The notes: generated from the letters alone by a model not told the origin. A DNA stretch of 59,803 bases from Symplocastrum torsivum CPER-KK1 (GCA_019358875.1 JAHHIF010000046.1:1-59803), one strand, 5' to 3'; shown: positions 33,134 to 42,742, numbered from the stretch's first letter. A program made the numbers and translations.

Positions 33134-35422
33134 ATGAACTTACTGGAGCTGCGCTTCTATCCAATTGAAGGGAAGCAAAATTGCTTCAAAGTAAGTGTGG
33201 AGGGTTTATTAGGGGAAGTTCATCATGAACCTGTTCTACCTTTTCTAGATAGTGAGACTCCTAATGACCCGGACAGGCGTTTGACGATAGTCAGGGTATT
33301 AGAGTCAACAAAGTTCGATGAGAAGAACTTTAAGAAAGATGAGCAAGCTTGGATGGTGCGTGAGCAACTTCTGCTTCCGGATCGGAGTGCTTTTCAGCCT
33401 CAATACTTGGCTACTATTGGGCGTAAGCTTTATCAAGTATTAGATCAGCCCATTCAGCAGTTTATTGAGACAGCGGTAGCAGATGCTAAGCGCGCTCGCA
33501 CCTGGTTGCATATTCGGCTGAGGTTTCCAGAAGACGAACCCAAATATGTCCGTTTGACGGATTACCATTGGGAGTTGCTCCATAACGAGTACGGATTTCT
33601 GGCGCATCAAGGAGTGACCTTCTCGCGTTATATTGGCTATCCTAGCCCTCGACCCAGCTTACCTTCAGTTGAGCGCCTAAATGTCTTGTTGATTTCTTCC
33701 GGGGCTGGGGATAACAGGATGGGGCTGAAATCATTGCCTTCTCTTGAGCGAGACGCGATCACTTTCGGATTGCAACAAGCCCAGGAGCAAGGGGCAATCC
33801 AACTCGAAATTCTAGAACCTCCAACACTGAACACACTGCGAAGACGGTTGCTAGAACGCCGAACTTTAGCAGTTCCTCACGTTCTGCATTTTGACGGTCA
33901 TGGCTTTTTCGGGAAGCGTTGTAACGAAGCCGGATGTAGGAGAGCCTATAAACAGAGTGCGACTCAGTCTGAATGCGGTGCGCTGCTAGGAAAACCCCAA
34001 GGTTATCTGGTGTTTCAGCGATCGGATGGAACGGCTGATTATGTAAGCGCTCAAGAACTGGGAGAACTATTGGGGAACTTGGAGCGTCGAGAGCAGCCAA
34101 ACTCAGATCAAGGAATTGCATTGGTTGTTTTAAGTGGTTGCAGGACTGGAATGTCTCGCTTGAGTGAATCTGTCTTTAACGGGGTGGCTCAGAACCTGAT
34201 TGGTAGAGGTATTCCGGCTGTGGTGGCAATGCAGTATTCCATCAGAGTGGATGCTGCCAGTGCTTTTGCAGAATACTTTTACCGCTCACTTGGGCAGCAA
34301 GAGTCATTAGCGATCGCTCTACGCCAGGGTCAGAGTGCAACTGGAATTGAAGGGAATCAATGGTATCGTCCCGTACTGTATCTACGATGGCAAGATAATG
34401 AGGGTGGTCAACTATTTACAACCTCGTCGATTGTTGCTTCCAAGGAAAGTTTGCTTGAACAGCTTTGGACAAACGAGAACTCTTCAAACCAACCTGAAAA
34501 TAACCCAAATCTAAGTTTATTTTCTACAGTTTCAAATTCAACACAGCGTGTAAGTCAAACTTCATTAGCTCTACCTTTATCCAGAATCTCTATTTTCCAT
34601 TTTGATGTAATTCATGTCGATGCCGTTGGACAGCAAACAGACCAAATTCACAAACAGACCCAATTCATCATTGAGCAACTAGACGATCAAATAGCCCTGA
34701 AAATGGTAATAATTCCTAGTGGTGAATTTCTTATGGGAGCACCAGATAAAGAAAAGTGGAGATTTGATGATGAGCTTCCTCAGCATTCTGTGAGTGTTAA
34801 TTCTTTTTTACTTAGTAGAGAGCCAATTACTCAATCTCAATGGCAAGCTGTTTCCCTTTTACATAAAATTCAGCGCGATCTTGACCCAAATCCATCTGAT
34901 TTTAGAGGAGTCAATCATCCTGTAGAGAGAGTATCTTGGCACGATGCGTTAGAGTTTTGCGCCCGATTGTCAACAAAGACTGGGCATATATATCGACTAC
35001 CTAATGAGGCAGAATGGGAATATGCTTGCCGAGCGGGAACAGAAACACCATTTTATTTTGGAGAAACGATTACTTCTAGGTTGGCAAACTATGACGGTAG
35101 CACTAGTTATGCATACGAAAGTCAAGGAATCTTTCGGCAACAGACTACAGCAGTAGGTAGTTTTAATGCTGCTAATCTATTTGGTTTGTATGATATGCAT
35201 GGAAATGTGTGGGAGTGGTGTGCTGATCCTTGGCATAACAACTATAAAGATGCTTCGTCTACTGCAAGTATATGGTCTATAAATGGTGACCAACACTACC
35301 GAGTAATGCGTGGAGGCTCTTGGAACGCTCATCCTAAATTTTGCCGATCTGCGTCTCGTGCAAGAGGCAGGTTAGAACAAAAGGGAGAAGGAATTGGTTT
35401 TCGAGTAGTCAGAGATCTCTAG
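33134..35422 (+). CDS. CHAT protease fused to formylglycine-generating-enzyme-like domain
   Basis: 762 residues. The CHAT (caspase-like) domain covers about 60-430: catalytic histidine in HVLHFDGHGFFG near 255 and catalytic cysteine in LVVLSGCRTG near 336. A low-complexity linker follows, then an FGE-sulfatase/C-type-lectin domain (about 520-762): MVIIPSGEFLMGAP, RLPNEAEWEYACRAGTETPF, MHGNVWEWCAD and RVMRGGSWNAHP. In defence-type CHAT proteins the second domain often senses or binds. With the trypco2-like gene upstream it suggests a protease-effector unit. The last 35 residues sit where diversity-generating retroelements vary FGE-type proteins, but no reverse transcriptase is in the window. 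Confidence 0.85.
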   Translation: MNLLELRFYPIEGKQNCFKVSVEGLLGEVHHEPVLPFLDSETPNDPDRRLTIVRVLESTKFDEKNFKKDEQAWMVREQLLLPDRSAFQPQYLATIGRKLYQVLDQPIQQFIETAVADAKRARTWLHIRLRFPEDEPKYVRLTDYHWELLHNEYGFLAHQGVTFSRYIGYPSPRPSLPSVERLNVLLISSGAGDNRMGLKSLPSLERDAITFGLQQAQEQGAIQLEILEPPTLNTLRRRLLERRTLAVPHVLHFDGHGFFGKRCNEAGCRRAYKQSATQSECGALLGKPQGYLVFQRSDGTADYVSAQELGELLGNLERREQPNSDQGIALVVLSGCRTGMSRLSESVFNGVAQNLIGRGIPAVVAMQYSIRVDAASAFAEYFYRSLGQQESLAIALRQGQSATGIEGNQWYRPVLYLRWQDNEGGQLFTTSSIVASKESLLEQLWTNENSSNQPENNPNLSLFSTVSNSTQRVSQTSLALPLSRISIFHFDVIHVDAVGQQTDQIHKQTQFIIEQLDDQIALKMVIIPSGEFLMGAPDKEKWRFDDELPQHSVSVNSFLLSREPITQSQWQAVSLLHKIQRDLDPNPSDFRGVNHPVERVSWHDALEFCARLSTKTGHIYRLPNEAEWEYACRAGTETPFYFGETITSRLANYDGSTSYAYESQGIFRQQTTAVGSFNAANLFGLYDMHGNVWEWCADPWHNNYKDASSTASIWSINGDQHYRVMRGGSWNAHPKFCRSASRARGRLEQKGEGIGFRVVRDL

Positions 35423-35445
35423 TTTCAATTGGCTTGAGAGGTTAT

Positions 35446-37776
35446 CTATATCTCTAAAAATGGCCAAAATGCTGGATTGATGCACATAGTGATTGAGTCA
35501 TCTCTCAACCCTTTTGCTAGCTGCTTAAGTTTTTTCATGTCATAAAAAACATCATAAATATAAATACTTTTATTCTCACATTCCTGTTTTCTGCTTACTC
35601 CGAGAAATCCAAACCAGAGAAGTATTTCAATAATTTGTTGTTCTTCTGTTTTTATTCCTGAATGTTTTATATATTCCTTCAATTCTCTTAAGGAAAATAA
35701 TCTTGGAGCATCTATGAAATAATACAGGATGTCCTCATTATCCGGGAATACATCTCGTACTTCGAGTCCAATTTCATTGCCCATGTCGGCAGAGTATGTA
35801 GCCAGTGCTTTTAATAAATCTTCCTCACTAATTCGTTGTCTTCTAAGGTTTATAGCATAACTCTTTGCATAATTGACAATGGTCAATAAGTTACGTGGTC
35901 TCATAAGTGATCTTTCAATAAGAAGCTCTGCTGTAGCCTCGCCTTTTATATGAGTTACGCAAATCTGATTCCAGGCATCCTCAAATGACATGTCGCCTGA
36001 AAATACATTATTAACTATCCTCCTTCTTAAAAATTCTTTCAATAAATCACGGTCTGTCCAGTCAAGAGAAACTTTAGATTCTTTACCTCGATCAGATGAT
36101 TCCTCTACAAGGAGTTCAAACACATCATTCCTAACGAAAACAACAGTGTTGAATTCAAAATCTTTTTTAGTGAAATATCTTTCTAGTTTTCTTGTGGCTT
36201 CAAGTAAAGCTTTTAGAATAGTAGTATCTGTGACTGTAACTCCTCTAGTAGGCCAGCCTTTGTCGATATTATCAAAAAGAATCCATACTTGGTTTTTTTG
36301 CTGGAGGTATTCAGATAAAATAGACCTGAGCTTTGGTATATCATGCTTGTAAATTAACTGAGTCACTTCGTTAGTTCTTAAATAATGAACTTTTTCTTCT
36401 CCGTACTTAGTCTGAAATTCATTGCTGATTTTCTGGACAAGCTGATACATTCTTTCAGAAAAATCTACATCTTCATCAAAATTATCTTCCCCATATATTT
36501 TAGCTAGGTTACCGTAAAGACTATACAACTTTTGATCGCGAGTATGAAGAGTTCGGTCATTTTGAAGTAACTTATGGCATATTTCTAGAAGCAAAAGGTA
36601 TTCCCAGAAGGCAGTTGAAACGTGTTCTTTTACTGCTTCTTGTAGAAGATCAAGGACAAGTTGCTTCAATCGCTTAAGTTGATGACCTTCGGGTTTAAGG
36701 TCTAGAACTATATTCTTTTTTATTTTTCTCGTTTGTTCTCTTATACGAAGGAATAAAGCTGTTTTTCCAGAGCCTTTTCTTCCGACAACAAGTCGTGCAT
36801 TACCAGACAGTGTTTGATTAGATTCATCTGTATCAACATAATATTGAAAAAGCGTGTCCATCTCATTCTCTGCCGCCGGTGCTCCAAGATCTAGTCTTTC
36901 AATAAGCTGTTGTGGGCGTTTGAGAATTAGCTCACTAGCAGCACTCTGTAGTGCGTCCATAACCTGAGGAGCAAGAGAGTTAATATACTTATCAACATCT
37001 TTTGGCTGGTTGTAAACTTTCACTATATCTCTGTATTCAGGAGGAATTGGTTCTTCACCCTCCTGTAGAAGCAAACTTATCTTTTCAAAACCATATGCAA
37101 GACCTGATAAAAATGCACCTCGGAAGTTGTTTCTAATATGGTCAGCTGAATTTTTAGACAGAAGGTTAACAACAACCGCAACCGATTTTTGTATTTCATC
37201 AATTGCCTCGTAAGCTGACAATCTAGGTTGTTCACTTGGATCAAAGCTTCTGAATCTAATTCTGGATTTCTTAATTCTTGATATGATTCTAATAGAGGCA
37301 TCTGTCTTATGAAAAGTGTCTAGTACATAAATCGGTGCAGATTTGTCAATTTTATTTGACGGTTGACGTAGGGGCTTTATGTTCTCAGTGTCCTCAACTA
37401 AAGAAGCAAGCTCTTTAGAGTTTTCATATTCCTTATATCCCATTGAATCAAACAAGCCAATTTCCGATATCTCTCTTATATCTCCTTGTACTGATCTATT
37501 TAGAACAAGTAAAACTCTTTTACCCTTACTAAGAGCATAACCAAATTCAAAAATAATATTGAAGTTTAGGCGTGTTATATCAAGAATGATGGGATCTGCA
37601 CCATCAATCTGATTAATAGTATCGTTTCTTAAGAAACCTCCAGGTGTGTCAAGTTGACTCGCTCGAATTATATTCAAACTGTTAGATTGAGATCTAAGTA
37701 GATCAATTGCATCACTAATTGTCTGACGTGCTGGAATCTGGTCATCAGAGTATAAAAGTAATGTTGCTAGACTCAT
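35446..37776 (-). CDS. STAND/AAA-type ATPase with duplicated TIR/NDT-like N-terminal domains
   Basis: 776 residues. Two Rossmann-like regions come first: about 1-130 with IILDITRLNFNIIFEFGYAL (D66, E77) and about 145-270 with SVAVVVNLLSKNSADHIRNN. The first has the D-x-T/N-x-x-N-x-x-E-x-G pattern of nucleoside 2-deoxyribosyltransferase-like and TIR-like domains in anti-phage proteins. The ATPase follows: Walker A LVVGRKGSGKTALF near 327-340, Walker B VWILFDNIDKGW, and a winged-helix-like end. It resembles the Sll1717-type P-loop ATPase family by memory. It converges with the CHAT-FGE gene, 23 bases away. A nucleotide-depleting defence effector is a reasonable hypothesis. Confidence 0.72.
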   Translation of the reverse strand: MSLATLLLYSDDQIPARQTISDAIDLLRSQSNSLNIIRASQLDTPGGFLRNDTINQIDGADPIILDITRLNFNIIFEFGYALSKGKRVLLVLNRSVQGDIREISEIGLFDSMGYKEYENSKELASLVEDTENIKPLRQPSNKIDKSAPIYVLDTFHKTDASIRIISRIKKSRIRFRSFDPSEQPRLSAYEAIDEIQKSVAVVVNLLSKNSADHIRNNFRGAFLSGLAYGFEKISLLLQEGEEPIPPEYRDIVKVYNQPKDVDKYINSLAPQVMDALQSAASELILKRPQQLIERLDLGAPAAENEMDTLFQYYVDTDESNQTLSGNARLVVGRKGSGKTALFLRIREQTRKIKKNIVLDLKPEGHQLKRLKQLVLDLLQEAVKEHVSTAFWEYLLLLEICHKLLQNDRTLHTRDQKLYSLYGNLAKIYGEDNFDEDVDFSERMYQLVQKISNEFQTKYGEEKVHYLRTNEVTQLIYKHDIPKLRSILSEYLQQKNQVWILFDNIDKGWPTRGVTVTDTTILKALLEATRKLERYFTKKDFEFNTVVFVRNDVFELLVEESSDRGKESKVSLDWTDRDLLKEFLRRRIVNNVFSGDMSFEDAWNQICVTHIKGEATAELLIERSLMRPRNLLTIVNYAKSYAINLRRQRISEEDLLKALATYSADMGNEIGLEVRDVFPDNEDILYYFIDAPRLFSLRELKEYIKHSGIKTEEQQIIEILLWFGFLGVSRKQECENKSIYIYDVFYDMKKLKQLAKGLRDDSITMCINPAFWPFLEI

Positions 37777-38106
37777 GCACTTTTGTTATTGATGATTAAG
37801 ACAGAAAACGTGCTGCTCAACTGTGAAACAGTTGATGATAAAACACATAATTCCTATCCTAGACACAGCTAAGCCAGAGGACACAGCGTAGATCATTCCT
37901 CACCCATCGATTGTTTCTAGTTGGCAGGTCGGATGGACAGATATATTCCTCGCTTATAGTGCCACTTTCCATTGCAGCGAGGCGTTTTCAGCCCCTTTAG
38001 GGGCTAGAAAATGTCTAAGTCCCATTATGGCAACCTTGGTATTGCTATTTAAACATGATTAAGGCTTGTCGTGATTCCGCTATTAACCGACATCTACAGC
38101 ATCACA
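37777..38106. other. Intergenic region with one strong hairpin at 37985-38011
   Basis: The 330 bases between the ATPase start and the next gene's stop hold no supported gene. The hairpin TTTTC-AGCCCC-TTTA-GGGGCT-A-GAAAA stands out; with GAAAATG it looks like a CRISPR-repeat-type stem but occurs once only. It may be a terminator for the gene at 38107 read leftward or a small-RNA fold. Confidence 0.5.
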
Positions 38107-38925
38107 CTAACCGCTTTTTGCGTACCGTTTTAGTACGCGCTCAATCGCCTCATCCAGCAAATCCAAATCGGCGGCAGGGTAGACATCATAGTACTTACCT
38201 TTGACTTGTTCCTTAGTTGGGGGTTTCCCGTGCCGTTCCTTATATGCCTCAGCCGCTTCCATATCAATATGCAATCGCTGCGAAGCTGTCACCTTCTTCT
38301 TACTGGCTTTGATGCGCTCTTGTACCATCCAACTTTTGGACTCTGGCTCCGTACCCTGCTCTGGCTTCGATACCGGAGTGGGAATGTCTTCATTAGACTG
38401 ACCTAACGCAAGATCAAGTGATACGGCTTTCTCAAAGTAATCAGTGAGAACTGGGATAACCGCCTCGGTCCAGGTCACTTGTGGACCCGACCAATCATTT
38501 GTCTTTGATGTGGCTAACCGACTAAAGCCATATTCCTTCCCCAGCTCGGTCAACTGCCAGATTCTTTTGCCGTTGTCTGGACGAACCTGCAAACCCAACT
38601 CAACCAACGCCTGGTTCACTTGTGCGGCTTTGATTGAACGTCCCAATTCAGATGTCAATCGTTGGGCCACTTCTGATACGGTCATGCCGACTTCTGGAAC
38701 GGTGGCACTAGAACCGATTAGTTTCTTTGCATCTTCAATAATGTCTGCTAGACCGGGAAATTTCTTAGCCAGGGCGTTGTATTTAAAATGAGCGATCGCA
38801 CTTTCATCTAATCCCGCATCTTTCAACCAAACCGAAAGCGTGTTGATGGACTCCATAGCAGCGGCTAGGGCATCAGGTGCTGTGATGCCATCGTCCGGTG
38901 TAGAGTCTGACCCATTACTCGGCAT
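38107..38925 (-). CDS. Hypothetical protein with antirepressor-like segment
   Basis: 272 residues. The middle (about 80-160) reads MTVSEVAQRLTSELGRSIKA, VNQALVELGLQVRPDNGKRI and LTELGKEYGFSRLATSKTND, close to the C-terminal DNA- or partner-binding domain of phage antirepressors (KilAC/ANT-like). The C-terminal third is charged and helical. No signal or membrane span. It lies 95 bases downstream of the MT-A70 gene on the same strand and may share its transcript. The family call is tentative. Confidence 0.55.
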   Translation of the reverse strand: MPSNGSDSTPDDGITAPDALAAAMESINTLSVWLKDAGLDESAIAHFKYNALAKKFPGLADIIEDAKKLIGSSATVPEVGMTVSEVAQRLTSELGRSIKAAQVNQALVELGLQVRPDNGKRIWQLTELGKEYGFSRLATSKTNDWSGPQVTWTEAVIPVLTDYFEKAVSLDLALGQSNEDIPTPVSKPEQGTEPESKSWMVQERIKASKKKVTASQRLHIDMEAAEAYKERHGKPPTKEQVKGKYYDVYPAADLDLLDEAIERVLKRYAKSG

Positions 38926-39020
38926 GAAAAGGATGCGTGAGAACTTACTTGCATATGCTACTTACATACCGCCCTAGCTGTCTACGACTTCCGCTTTCAC
39001 GGTGTTGGTAAGTTTTTGGG

Positions 39021-39761
39021 CTAAACTTCATTGCCCCACACCTCCCATCCGTACCGTGCGGCTCTAGCAAATAACTCGACTCTTTGTCCTCCCAGCGCTT
39101 CGCCTAAGCGGTTAGCAATCGTAAAAAACTCTTCTGGCTTACGGCTATGCTCAGTTCTCGGTGAAAAGATTACATTCGGAATATCTCGCAAGCCCAATTT
39201 AGTAAATGAGCCAGGTTTTCCTTTTGTCGCGACGAGGAAATGTTCCGTACAGTTGCGACCATAGTGTCCAACACCAATGCGAGGTTTACTGCCGTCTTTG
39301 GACACTTTAACCCAAGTAAAAATGCTTTTATATTCAAAGCCCCAGGTCTCCAAACACCGGAACCCCAGCGGTAAGTGATTGTTGGTGACCCAAAGTAATA
39401 GATACGAATCCTTAAGAGCAATCTCTCCAACTTGTAACCTTAAAATCTCCTTGTCCATCATGTTGGGGTAAGGGGTTCGATTTCGATGTGTCGGGTCTTT
39501 TTCTCTCTGGGTGTACTGCCAAGGTGGGTCAGCCACAATGAGTGAGTAGGGTCCACGCGGAAACGGTTTTAAGCTTGTTGTGGGGAGAGATTGCTTTAGA
39601 AGCCCTCTTTTATCGCTGGCGCTGTACTTCTGGGAACGGGGGTCTTGAGTCCCAAAATGCTTAAGAACTCGCTGCTTATGCTTGCCGGATTCATCCCGAT
39701 AATTCTCAACTTCCTGGTAATAAATGTGTTCCCCAACTTTCTTGCTGCGAATAAAGCTCAT
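39021..39761 (-). CDS. MT-A70 family adenine methyltransferase
   Basis: 246 residues. The catalytic motif DPPW lies at 78-81 within LIVADPPWQYTQ; a later SAM-binding block is FTIANRLGEALGGQRVELFA and the central LLLWVTNNHLPLGFRCLETW is typical of MT-A70 enzymes, which methylate adenine N6 in DNA or RNA. The first 37 residues (FIRSKKVGEHIYYQEVENYR) resemble the N-terminus of IS1634-type transposases, a fusion seen in some mobile-element methyltransferases. The start at 39761 abuts a set of four 13-base direct repeats. No restriction enzyme is adjacent, so it is a solitary methyltransferase. Confidence 0.82.
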   Translation of the reverse strand: MSFIRSKKVGEHIYYQEVENYRDESGKHKQRVLKHFGTQDPRSQKYSASDKRGLLKQSLPTTSLKPFPRGPYSLIVADPPWQYTQREKDPTHRNRTPYPNMMDKEILRLQVGEIALKDSYLLLWVTNNHLPLGFRCLETWGFEYKSIFTWVKVSKDGSKPRIGVGHYGRNCTEHFLVATKGKPGSFTKLGLRDIPNVIFSPRTEHSRKPEEFFTIANRLGEALGGQRVELFARAARYGWEVWGNEV

Positions 39762-39762
39762 T

Positions 39763-39854
39763 TGTGGTGACTAATAACGTGTCTGTGGTGACTAATGATA
39801 ACTCAGATGACCCAACTTTTGTGGTGACTAATAAACTGGGCTGTGGTGACTAAT
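39763..39854. repeat. Four iteron-like direct repeats TGTGGTGACTAAT
   Basis: Copies start at 39763, 39784, 39820 and 39842, with spacing 21, 36 and 22 bases. The segments after copies 2 and 4 are also related (TAACTCAGATGACCCAACT and TAACTAAGGTGACCCAACT), so the array is a duplicated unit of about 58 bases. It lies immediately upstream of the MT-A70 gene. It could be the gene's operator or a plasmid origin or centromere. The rest of 39855-40096 shows no supported gene. Confidence 0.8.
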
Positions 39855-40096
39855 AGTAACTAAGGTGACCCAACTGGCGAGCCGCAGCGAGTAATGTATC
39901 TATTTCCTGAAATAGACACAAAGCAAAAAGCGCTTGGCTTTAGACCAGCTAGGGCTGTTGTCTGGTTCAATAGGTTATGGAAAAAGGTAATTCATTCACG
40001 GTATTCTGCAAAGCAGCTAAAAAGCTTTGATGACAACAGTGAGGGGCTACAGAGCTTTCTCAAATTTGATGCTAGTTTTTGTCACACAACTGTTTG

Positions 40097-42742
40097 CTAC
40101 AACCAATTGCCCAGTAAAACGAAAGCTGCCCAGAGGCGGGGATGTTGATACTTCCCCTGCAAAAGAACTAATTGGGCGCGACGTAGGGCTTCTGCCTTTG
40201 ATACCCCAGTTTTTAGCTCTTGGTAAAAATGACTCATGAGCAAAGCAGTAGACTCGTCGTCCACTAACCACAAGGAAGCCAGTGTACTGCGTGCGCCAGC
40301 CCGTACCGCTACTCCAGCAAGCCCTAAAGCAGCACGTTTGTCTCCTGCTGCTGTCTCACAAGCACTTAGAACCAATAATTCAAGTGTGCCTGACTGGCTT
40401 TGCTCGATGGTTCGGAGTAACTGATCTAACTCATTGACGTTAATTGGTTTGTCCCAAGCGAGGATAAAAGTCTCTTCGGCTTGAGAACTAAATTGACCGT
40501 GAGTAGCAAGGTGTACCACAGGGACAGGAGACGAGTTAATCTTATTGTCGAGAGTTGTGCTGGTAAACTGCTGATTGAGCAGCACGTCGCTAGGGATTTC
40601 TGACTTAATTTGTTCTAATTCACTCTCAACGAACTCTAGTGGCGCAAAATTGCGGCGTGATTCGGACAGTCCAGCGGTTAACGCCTTGAGTTGTCTTTGA
40701 GGCAAAGGTCTAGGGTCAACAAGCTGCAAACCTGGTGTTAGGGCAATACTATACTTTTCTACTAAATACTGTTTGCCATCGTAGAGAACCGCCATCGGCA
40801 GGTTCCGCAAGGGTCCATCTAGGACAAACACTAAAGTTTCGATTCCACTTTGAGCAATAGCTGTCTGGGCAGGTTGAATTAACCAGTTGTATATCTTTTG
40901 AGCCTGAGGCTGAATCTCTGCTTCTGAAGTGTAAGGTAATAGCAAATTTTGCCGCAGTTCCTCCACAAGGCTTTCAACTTGCTGCGGTGGCACAGGAGTC
41001 GCATAGTGGCGCAGGTTTTGACCAGGCAGCGAAAGGATGACTTCTAATCGATCATCCAGAAGAATTGGGTAGATAACGGCTGCTTTCTCGTCAATTTGAT
41101 CAACCTGCTGCTTGACATCCAAACAGTTTTCCCGAAAGAAGTTGTCGAGTTCAGCTAATTGGAGAGATTCAATGACTTCACGGGCTTGCTTAAGATTGTC
41201 TTGACTCGGTTGGGAGCCTCCTTCTGACTCTAAGAGCAAACCAACTAACTGTCGATAGACGGGTTCGACACTTTCCCGAAAAGAGAACTGGATATCGGGA
41301 TTGATGGCGACTAAATCGCTGCGGAGAGACTTGAGAGTATTGACTGCTTCGGTATAAGCGGCGATCGCACTGGTGCGATCGCCTTGCGCTTTGAGGAGGC
41401 GTCCCAACTGCCACTGCCACTTGTTAGTAATTTCTGGGGCATTAATCATCTGGGCAAGATTGAGGGCTTGCTGTGTGAGGTCAATGGCCTCAGACTCCTG
41501 CCCGTTCATCTCGTACAACTCTCCTAGATGACCCAAGGCATAGGATTCGACTCGTCGATCTCCTAAGCTTTTCGCCTGTTGGCGGCTAGTTACTAGCATC
41601 TGAGCAATGTCAGTAGGAGGAACTGAGGATTGAGGGCTGAGGGCTGATAGTTTCATTAAGCTTTGAGCTAGGTCAATCCAGCCATAGACGACTGTTCTAC
41701 TAGGGGGTGAGTTAGTAAGCTGAGACTGGATTTGAGGCAACAACGTTTGGGCAGCACTGACTTGCTCAGTATCTACCAGTAAGCTCAGTTGATTCAGTTG
41801 AGCTTGTAGTTTTGTGGTTGGTGAGGTAGCCGTGGTTATTGCTTGTTGGTAAAACGCCAGAGCTTCTTGAGCTTTGAGTTCGGCTTGTTTTTGGTTGTCT
41901 ATGGCGATGAATTGACTATATGAAGCGCGTGCCGTATTGCCCATACTAAAGAGTGCCATACTCAGGTCTTGAGGTGATCGCAATCTCTCTGCTAATTCCC
42001 GACTTTGCTGCAAAAACTCTTGAGAATTCTTTAAGTTGCCGACCACCCGGAAAACATTACCAAGATTCCGCAATCCAGACGCTTTGAGCGGGGAATCTGG
42101 TTGCTTTTGAAGGGTTTGCTCCACCTCGGTTAAGGTACTCAAGGCTCGACGATAAAGTCCCAAAGAACGCAGTGCTTGGGTTTGGTTGATGCGGCTACGA
42201 ATGACACCGACATCATCGCCTACTTGAGCATAAGTGTCAGTTGCCTTTTGCCAAGTACTCTGTGCCGCTTGGGCTTGTCCTCTTGCCAATTGCAGACGAC
42301 CTTGAACCTCCAAGGCTTGGGCAAGAACTTTCAATTGGTCTTTTGAATTGGCTGGATTTTGCCCTACCTGCAAAAGGTTGAGGCTATCTTCAACAATTTT
42401 AGTTGCCAGTGACCACTCTCCCATTTGCTGATAAGCCAAGGAGAGATTACTCAAGGTCATCGCTTGCCTGAGTTTATCTCCTTGTGCTTCAAAGGTGGTG
42501 GCTGCCTGTTGCCAGACTTTAACTGCTTGGTTGAACTGCCCGGTATCGTAAAAGTCTCTGCCCTGCTTATCCAACTCCAGCGCATCAGGGAGAGTTTGAA
42601 CGAGGGGTGGAGTTGTCGGAACCTGCGCCCAAGCGGGTGTTATCCCTACGCCCAATCCAGCCAAAAACGTTAAACTCGCTACTGCCTGAGCGAGGTTTAG
42701 GAGATTGACACGAGAAAAAAATACAGGTTGTTTTCTTGCCAT
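40097..42742 (-). CDS. Secreted TPR-CHAT protease
   Basis: 881 residues. The N-terminus (VNLLNLAQAVASLTFLAGLG, then TPAWAQ) is a signal peptide with an AWA-Q cleavage site. About 50-470 is a series of tetratricopeptide repeats (DFYDTGQFNQAVKVWQQAAT, AMTLSNLSLAYQQMGEWSLA and others). The CHAT domain follows (about 580-880), with VVHLATHGQFSS (His near 748) and LVLSACETAAGD (Cys near 794). CHAT-TPR proteins are separase/caspase-like peptidases of cyanobacteria. The signal peptide puts it in the periplasm. It lies 92 bases downstream of the hemagglutinin-type gene at 42835, in the same orientation, so processing of that protein is a possible role. Confidence 0.88.
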   Translation of the reverse strand: MARKQPVFFSRVNLLNLAQAVASLTFLAGLGVGITPAWAQVPTTPPLVQTLPDALELDKQGRDFYDTGQFNQAVKVWQQAATTFEAQGDKLRQAMTLSNLSLAYQQMGEWSLATKIVEDSLNLLQVGQNPANSKDQLKVLAQALEVQGRLQLARGQAQAAQSTWQKATDTYAQVGDDVGVIRSRINQTQALRSLGLYRRALSTLTEVEQTLQKQPDSPLKASGLRNLGNVFRVVGNLKNSQEFLQQSRELAERLRSPQDLSMALFSMGNTARASYSQFIAIDNQKQAELKAQEALAFYQQAITTATSPTTKLQAQLNQLSLLVDTEQVSAAQTLLPQIQSQLTNSPPSRTVVYGWIDLAQSLMKLSALSPQSSVPPTDIAQMLVTSRQQAKSLGDRRVESYALGHLGELYEMNGQESEAIDLTQQALNLAQMINAPEITNKWQWQLGRLLKAQGDRTSAIAAYTEAVNTLKSLRSDLVAINPDIQFSFRESVEPVYRQLVGLLLESEGGSQPSQDNLKQAREVIESLQLAELDNFFRENCLDVKQQVDQIDEKAAVIYPILLDDRLEVILSLPGQNLRHYATPVPPQQVESLVEELRQNLLLPYTSEAEIQPQAQKIYNWLIQPAQTAIAQSGIETLVFVLDGPLRNLPMAVLYDGKQYLVEKYSIALTPGLQLVDPRPLPQRQLKALTAGLSESRRNFAPLEFVESELEQIKSEIPSDVLLNQQFTSTTLDNKINSSPVPVVHLATHGQFSSQAEETFILAWDKPINVNELDQLLRTIEQSQSGTLELLVLSACETAAGDKRAALGLAGVAVRAGARSTLASLWLVDDESTALLMSHFYQELKTGVSKAEALRRAQLVLLQGKYQHPRLWAAFVLLGNWL

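Noticed and set aside
37985..38011. CRISPR array
   Set aside because: Only one repeat-like hairpin, no second copy, no spacers and no cas genes in the window.
39894..40148. 84-codon frame overlapping the end of the TPR-CHAT gene
   Set aside because: Its last third is antisense to a well-supported gene and no family or ribosome binding site is seen.
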